A stretch of DNA of 64,000 nt, from assembly GCA_963733265.1 (NCBI GenBank), contig CAVTCF010000004.1, forward strand, positions 434,001 through 498,000, in the 5' to 3' direction. A program made the translations under genes and the position numbers. The notes below the pieces were generated by a model. It saw only the letters and a program-made list of their open reading frames with translations, ran no database searches and was not told the DNA's origin. Origin of the DNA: PALSA-1006 sp963733265. Lineage in GTDB: Bacteria > Pseudomonadota > Gammaproteobacteria > Burkholderiales > Gallionellaceae. Positions 60,451 through 64,000 of this stretch are shown here, piece after piece (position 1 is the first letter of the stretch; each line of letters begins with the position of its first letter).

Positions 60451-63093
60451 ATGACACAAACGTCGCCGCCAAATACATCCGTTAAATCAACAAATATAGT
60501 CTGGTGGGCAGTTCTCTCTATATATAGCATCTCAGGCTTAACAAGTCTGGCCTATGAGGTGCTGTGGTCACGCATGCTATCAATGCAATTCGGGGTAAGC
60601 ATTTTCGGTGTAGTGCTGACCGTTGCAGCATTTATGTTCGGTTTGGGGGCTGGAAGCTTGGCTGGAGTGAAGTGGGCCAAAATATGCGAAAAACCACTGA
60701 CCCTGTTTGGCTTCCTCGAAATTGCAATTGCAATTTACGCAATATTGCTCCCCATCATGACGCAGACAAGTTATGAGTGGCTGGAAAAATTTTCAAATCA
60801 ACTAACAATAGTTCAATGGTATTTAGTGCAGGGAACAGAAACCCTGTGCCTGCTGGTAATTCCGGCATTTGCCATGGGAGTTGGCTTTGCACTCATGCTG
60901 AAAGTGGTGCATGGATCACCTATATCGCTGGCAAAACTTTACGGAGTAAACACGATTGGGGGAGTAACAGGCGCATTGTTTCCGCTATGGAGTTTGTCTG
61001 AAATTGGCTGGACAAGTTCAGTGCGAGTAATAGCGGCAATAAGTCTGAGCGTGGGCATAGCGGCATTTTCCTTATCAAGATATATACGAAATGAACAAGA
61101 ACATCACAAAGAATCGAAAGACGATAAAACGAGCAGACCTGCATTAAAAGAATTATGGATTTATGCCGGAGTAGGTGCTTGCAGCATCGCGCTGGAAATT
61201 GGCTGGGTACGAATGTACGGCATGATCATGCTACGCACTGAGTATGTGCTGGGCGTCATATTGGCTGTGTTTCTACTGGGCATCGCACTTGGCAGTTTAT
61301 TGCTGCCGCGTGTGCACAAGCGATGGATGGAATTTGTTTTACCGTTTACAGTAGGGACGGGCGTGCTGATAGGTGTGTGGTTACTTCCATCGGCATCTGC
61401 CTGGATTGAACACAGTCAATTCAAAACATTCTTTGGATTGATAATTTCACAGGCAATATTATTGGGGATATTTACTCTGCCGGTAACCTTGGTGTTGGGC
61501 GCATGGCTGCCGCTATTGGCAAGCCAAAATGGAAATGCGAAAAATAGAGGAGTATGGCTATACGGAGCGAACTGCATTGGCGGAGGAGTTGGCGCAGTAT
61601 TGGTATGTCTGGTATTGATTCCAATGCTGGGAAGTGTAGCGATGATTGTGGTGGCAGGAATAATAATTACCATATTGGGATTAAGCGGAATAAATACGCG
61701 ATGGGGCTGGTTGGGAATTGTGGCTATGTTAGTCGTAGCCTGGCCGCTGAAAAACATGCCGCAAGTTCATGAACTATTACCCATAGTAGAAGCGAATAGC
61801 AAAGATCTGTACCACTATGAAGATGCTATATCGATTACACATGTAGTACAGCAAAAAGACGGACAGCGAATTCTTTTAAGCGATTTGCAGCGTATGGATG
61901 CTTCATCAGACCCGAGTGCCGTAGAAATACAAAAAGATCAGGCACGCCTGGCATTGCTGCTTCATCCATCTCCACATACTGTTCTGTTTCTTGGTTTGGG
62001 CACGGGAATATCAATGGCAGGGTCCCTGCCATTCCCGGATTTAAGCAGGACAGCAGTAGAGCTATCGCAAGGTGCGTTATTCGCAGCAAAAAACTTGTTT
62101 TCACGGGTAAATAACGATGTAGTAGACCAGGCACAAATACACAGAGATGATGCGAGACATTACCTGAATACCACGCAGAAAAAATTTGATGTAATAGTGG
62201 GTGACCTATTTCACCCGGATTTAGCCGGAATGGGATCACTACTGTCGGTACAACAATTCCTGCGTGTAAAAAGCCATTTGAATGAAAACGGAATATTTGT
62301 TCAATGGATAGCCTTAAACCAATTTGATATTGAGTCACTCAAGGTTGTTTTGCGTAGCTTTCAACGAGCATATCCAAATGCGCAAATGTTTATGGACGGG
62401 ATGCATCTTGCGCTGGTAGGGCCGAAGAATGAATTCGCCGGAATAAGCGCGATACAAACAAATTTGAAACATTTGACGCAGGAAGAGCAAGGTAAGGCAA
62501 CAGGGGGGGAAGGAGCATGGACATGGATGGGGCGCTACTGGGGGCCGATAGCGGCCACAAGCGGCCTGCTTCAGGATGAATGGGTGCCATATATCGAATT
62601 CAAGCTGCCACGCGCACGATATGACGGAAGTGCCAATATGGCAACATTATTGCAGTGGATATTACAACTGCATCCTGAGCCCGAAAAAGCCACAGAGATA
62701 TTGGGAGTTAGCGCAGAAGATCGGAGTAAATTTGGGCGTGCATACGTGGCGACAGAATTGGCAACCCGGGCTTGGATAGCTTCTATGCAGGGCGATTCAA
62801 CCAAGGCATCCAAGTTAATTTGGCTCGCATATCAGGCCAATCCACAAGATCGCTGGATTGCGGGAGCACTAGCTGATAGCATGCTGCAATCGTTGGGGCA
62901 GGCACGCCAGCGCGGTATAGGCGAGCGGGAAGCGCTACAGCGAATATTAAAAATTGATCCTGGTTTTGTGGGCGCTTTGCGCTCGATGTGGCATTTGGAA
63001 CAATCAGCGGGCAACCAGAAAGAAGCGGAACAATACCGTTTAAGCCTGCTGGCGATATCACCGCTGGATGCAGAGGCGGGAATAATTCATTAA
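60451..63093 (+). CDS. Fused membrane transporter-like/spermidine-synthase-like protein
   Basis: An 880-residue protein. The first 440 residues hold about 12 to 14 helices (SGLTSLAYEVLWSRMLSMQF is typical of fused MFS/spermidine synthases). The second part (about 460-740) is a Rossmann aminopropyltransferase-like fold with FLGLGTGIS near residue 513 and FDVIVGDLFHP. A helical tail follows (about 780-880, TPR-like). The substrate is unknown. It stands between the oxidase genes and ccoG. Confidence 0.82.
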   Translation: MTQTSPPNTSVKSTNIVWWAVLSIYSISGLTSLAYEVLWSRMLSMQFGVSIFGVVLTVAAFMFGLGAGSLAGVKWAKICEKPLTLFGFLEIAIAIYAILLPIMTQTSYEWLEKFSNQLTIVQWYLVQGTETLCLLVIPAFAMGVGFALMLKVVHGSPISLAKLYGVNTIGGVTGALFPLWSLSEIGWTSSVRVIAAISLSVGIAAFSLSRYIRNEQEHHKESKDDKTSRPALKELWIYAGVGACSIALEIGWVRMYGMIMLRTEYVLGVILAVFLLGIALGSLLLPRVHKRWMEFVLPFTVGTGVLIGVWLLPSASAWIEHSQFKTFFGLIISQAILLGIFTLPVTLVLGAWLPLLASQNGNAKNRGVWLYGANCIGGGVGAVLVCLVLIPMLGSVAMIVVAGIIITILGLSGINTRWGWLGIVAMLVVAWPLKNMPQVHELLPIVEANSKDLYHYEDAISITHVVQQKDGQRILLSDLQRMDASSDPSAVEIQKDQARLALLLHPSPHTVLFLGLGTGISMAGSLPFPDLSRTAVELSQGALFAAKNLFSRVNNDVVDQAQIHRDDARHYLNTTQKKFDVIVGDLFHPDLAGMGSLLSVQQFLRVKSHLNENGIFVQWIALNQFDIESLKVVLRSFQRAYPNAQMFMDGMHLALVGPKNEFAGISAIQTNLKHLTQEEQGKATGGEGAWTWMGRYWGPIAATSGLLQDEWVPYIEFKLPRARYDGSANMATLLQWILQLHPEPEKATEILGVSAEDRSKFGRAYVATELATRAWIASMQGDSTKASKLIWLAYQANPQDRWIAGALADSMLQSLGQARQRGIGEREALQRILKIDPGFVGALRSMWHLEQSAGNQKEAEQYRLSLLAISPLDAEAGIIH

Positions 63094-63126
63094 GCAGGCA
63101 TAAGTGTGTTGACCGAAAAGGCAAAT

Positions 63127-64000
63127 ATGTCCTCTGCAGCAAACAAAAAAATATCAACCATACCAATTAAAATTATCGGGACTAAACCGAAAGGCGAAGC
63201 AGGTAGTTATAAATGGAAACGCCGTACAGTTCAAATCGCAATATTAATATTGCTGGTGCTTATCCCTGTGTCCGGCCTATTTCGAATCGATCCGGAAAAT
63301 GGTGCTTTAGTAGTGCTTGATTGGCAAATATGGTTTGCTGATTTTTTCCTGATTTCCGGACTGTGGATCACAATATTAAGCGGATTGGTTGCACTCTACT
63401 CAGTCGCTGGGACGGTAGTTTGCGGATGGGCTTGCCCGCAAAATACCGTGTCTGAATGGGCAAACCATATGACACGGAAAATGCTGGGTAAACGGGCAGA
63501 AATAAGCCTGGATGGTGAGGCTATGAAGGTCGCGGCAGCAAAAAACAAGGTGCTAAACTGGGTAATGCTGAGCTTGGCATTTTTATGTGCGGCAATGTTT
63601 TTTGCATTATTACCGTTGCTGTATTTTTACCCGCCCGATGTGGTATGGTCGTTCGTTACATTTAGAAACGATCCCAGGCTGGCGGGGTCGCTGCATTGGA
63701 TATATTCAGTATGGGTCGTCATGATACTGCTGGATATAACGGTGGTGAGACATTTCTGGTGCCGCTTTGCATGTATCTACAAGATTTGGCAACATTCGTT
63801 TAAGACCGAACAAACCTTGCACGTGCTTTACGATGCGGGGCGTGCAAGCGAATGCGAAAAATGCAATTACTGTGTGACAACATGCTTTATTGCACTGGAT
63901 CCCCGCAAGACGGAAATATATGACAGTTGCATAAATTGCGGTGATTGCATCGACGCTTGTAATAGCTTGCAAGCAAAAAAAGGCAAAGTCGGCCTGCTAA
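63127..64000 (+). CDS. CcoG/RdxA-like cytochrome oxidase accessory protein (partial)
   Basis: The gene is open to the window end (291 codons). It shows helices near residues 34-52 and 74-94, VCGWACPQNTVSEW (the CcoG motif), further helices, and ferredoxin motifs CEKCNYCVTTC and CINCGDCIDAC. CcoG supplies copper to cbb3 oxidases, which fits the neighbouring ccoN-like gene. The 3' end is outside the window. Confidence 0.9.
   Translation, partial: MSSAANKKISTIPIKIIGTKPKGEAGSYKWKRRTVQIAILILLVLIPVSGLFRIDPENGALVVLDWQIWFADFFLISGLWITILSGLVALYSVAGTVVCGWACPQNTVSEWANHMTRKMLGKRAEISLDGEAMKVAAAKNKVLNWVMLSLAFLCAAMFFALLPLLYFYPPDVVWSFVTFRNDPRLAGSLHWIYSVWVVMILLDITVVRHFWCRFACIYKIWQHSFKTEQTLHVLYDAGRASECEKCNYCVTTCFIALDPRKTEIYDSCINCGDCIDACNSLQAKKGKVGLL

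Overview
The window reads as one continuous stretch of a betaproteobacterial chromosome. The housekeeping gene orders (sspA-sspB; ftsY-ftsE-ftsX-rpoH; rsmD-coaD-ferredoxin; lolB-ispE-tRNA-Gln-prs-rplY-pth; pilT-pilU; yggS-proC-yggT-yggU; rng-maf-rlmH-rsfS-nadD; aceE-aceF), a class A RNase P RNA, a DUF3579-type protein and a cytochrome-rich respiratory cluster suggest the Nitrosomonadales, perhaps a Gallionella/Sideroxydans/Nitrotoga-like chemolithotroph. That placement is inference; no marker gene settles it.

Layout. 0-10 kb: stress and cell-division genes. A CIRCE-type operator sits in front of rpoH, and an active/inactive pair of M16 peptidases follows ftsY divergently. 10-20 kb: a small membrane protein, a glycosyltransferase, then an accessory two-partner-secretion locus. 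That locus is a 1616-residue TpsA exoprotein with an extended signal peptide, its TpsB pore, and a two-domain FecR-like protein split by a frameshift at a run of seven C. 20-23 kb: a Gld-like ABC export operon on the minus strand. 23-48 kb: mostly core genes (outer-membrane lipoprotein insertion, isoprenoid synthesis, PRPP, L25, Pth, type IV pilus retraction, PLP homeostasis, proline, RNase G, ribosome factors, NAD, pyruvate dehydrogenase, folate, threonine deaminase, RpiA, PhoU, Ppx, rnpB). They are interrupted by a decayed MntA/HepT toxin-antitoxin pair and two short dispersed-repeat-like elements.

48-64 kb is the unusual part: a long plus-strand respiratory cluster preceded by a divergent MarR-type regulator. 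It holds a full-length cbb3-type catalytic subunit (CcoN-like), a long CcoO-like monohaem cytochrome, a CcoS-like assembly protein and the start of a CcoG-like iron-sulphur protein. No CcoP-type dihaem subunit was found. In and around the expected CcoP position are a haem-free two-helix protein, two paralogous membrane-anchored monohaem cytochromes c, a c4-like dihaem cytochrome and a four-helix haem-copper-oxidase-like fragment. There are also a thioredoxin-like lipoprotein, several tiny single-helix proteins, a membrane-anchored sulfatase-modifying-factor domain lacking the usual cysteines, and an 880-residue membrane/spermidine-synthase-like fusion. All canonical metal and haem ligands of CcoN plus the cross-linked Tyr are present, but the conserved active-site Glu (323 in Pseudomonas stutzeri numbering, from memory) is Gln. 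An 11-bp motif next to the MarR gene recurs in inverted orientation just upstream of the oxidase promoter, suggesting that the MarR protein controls the cluster.
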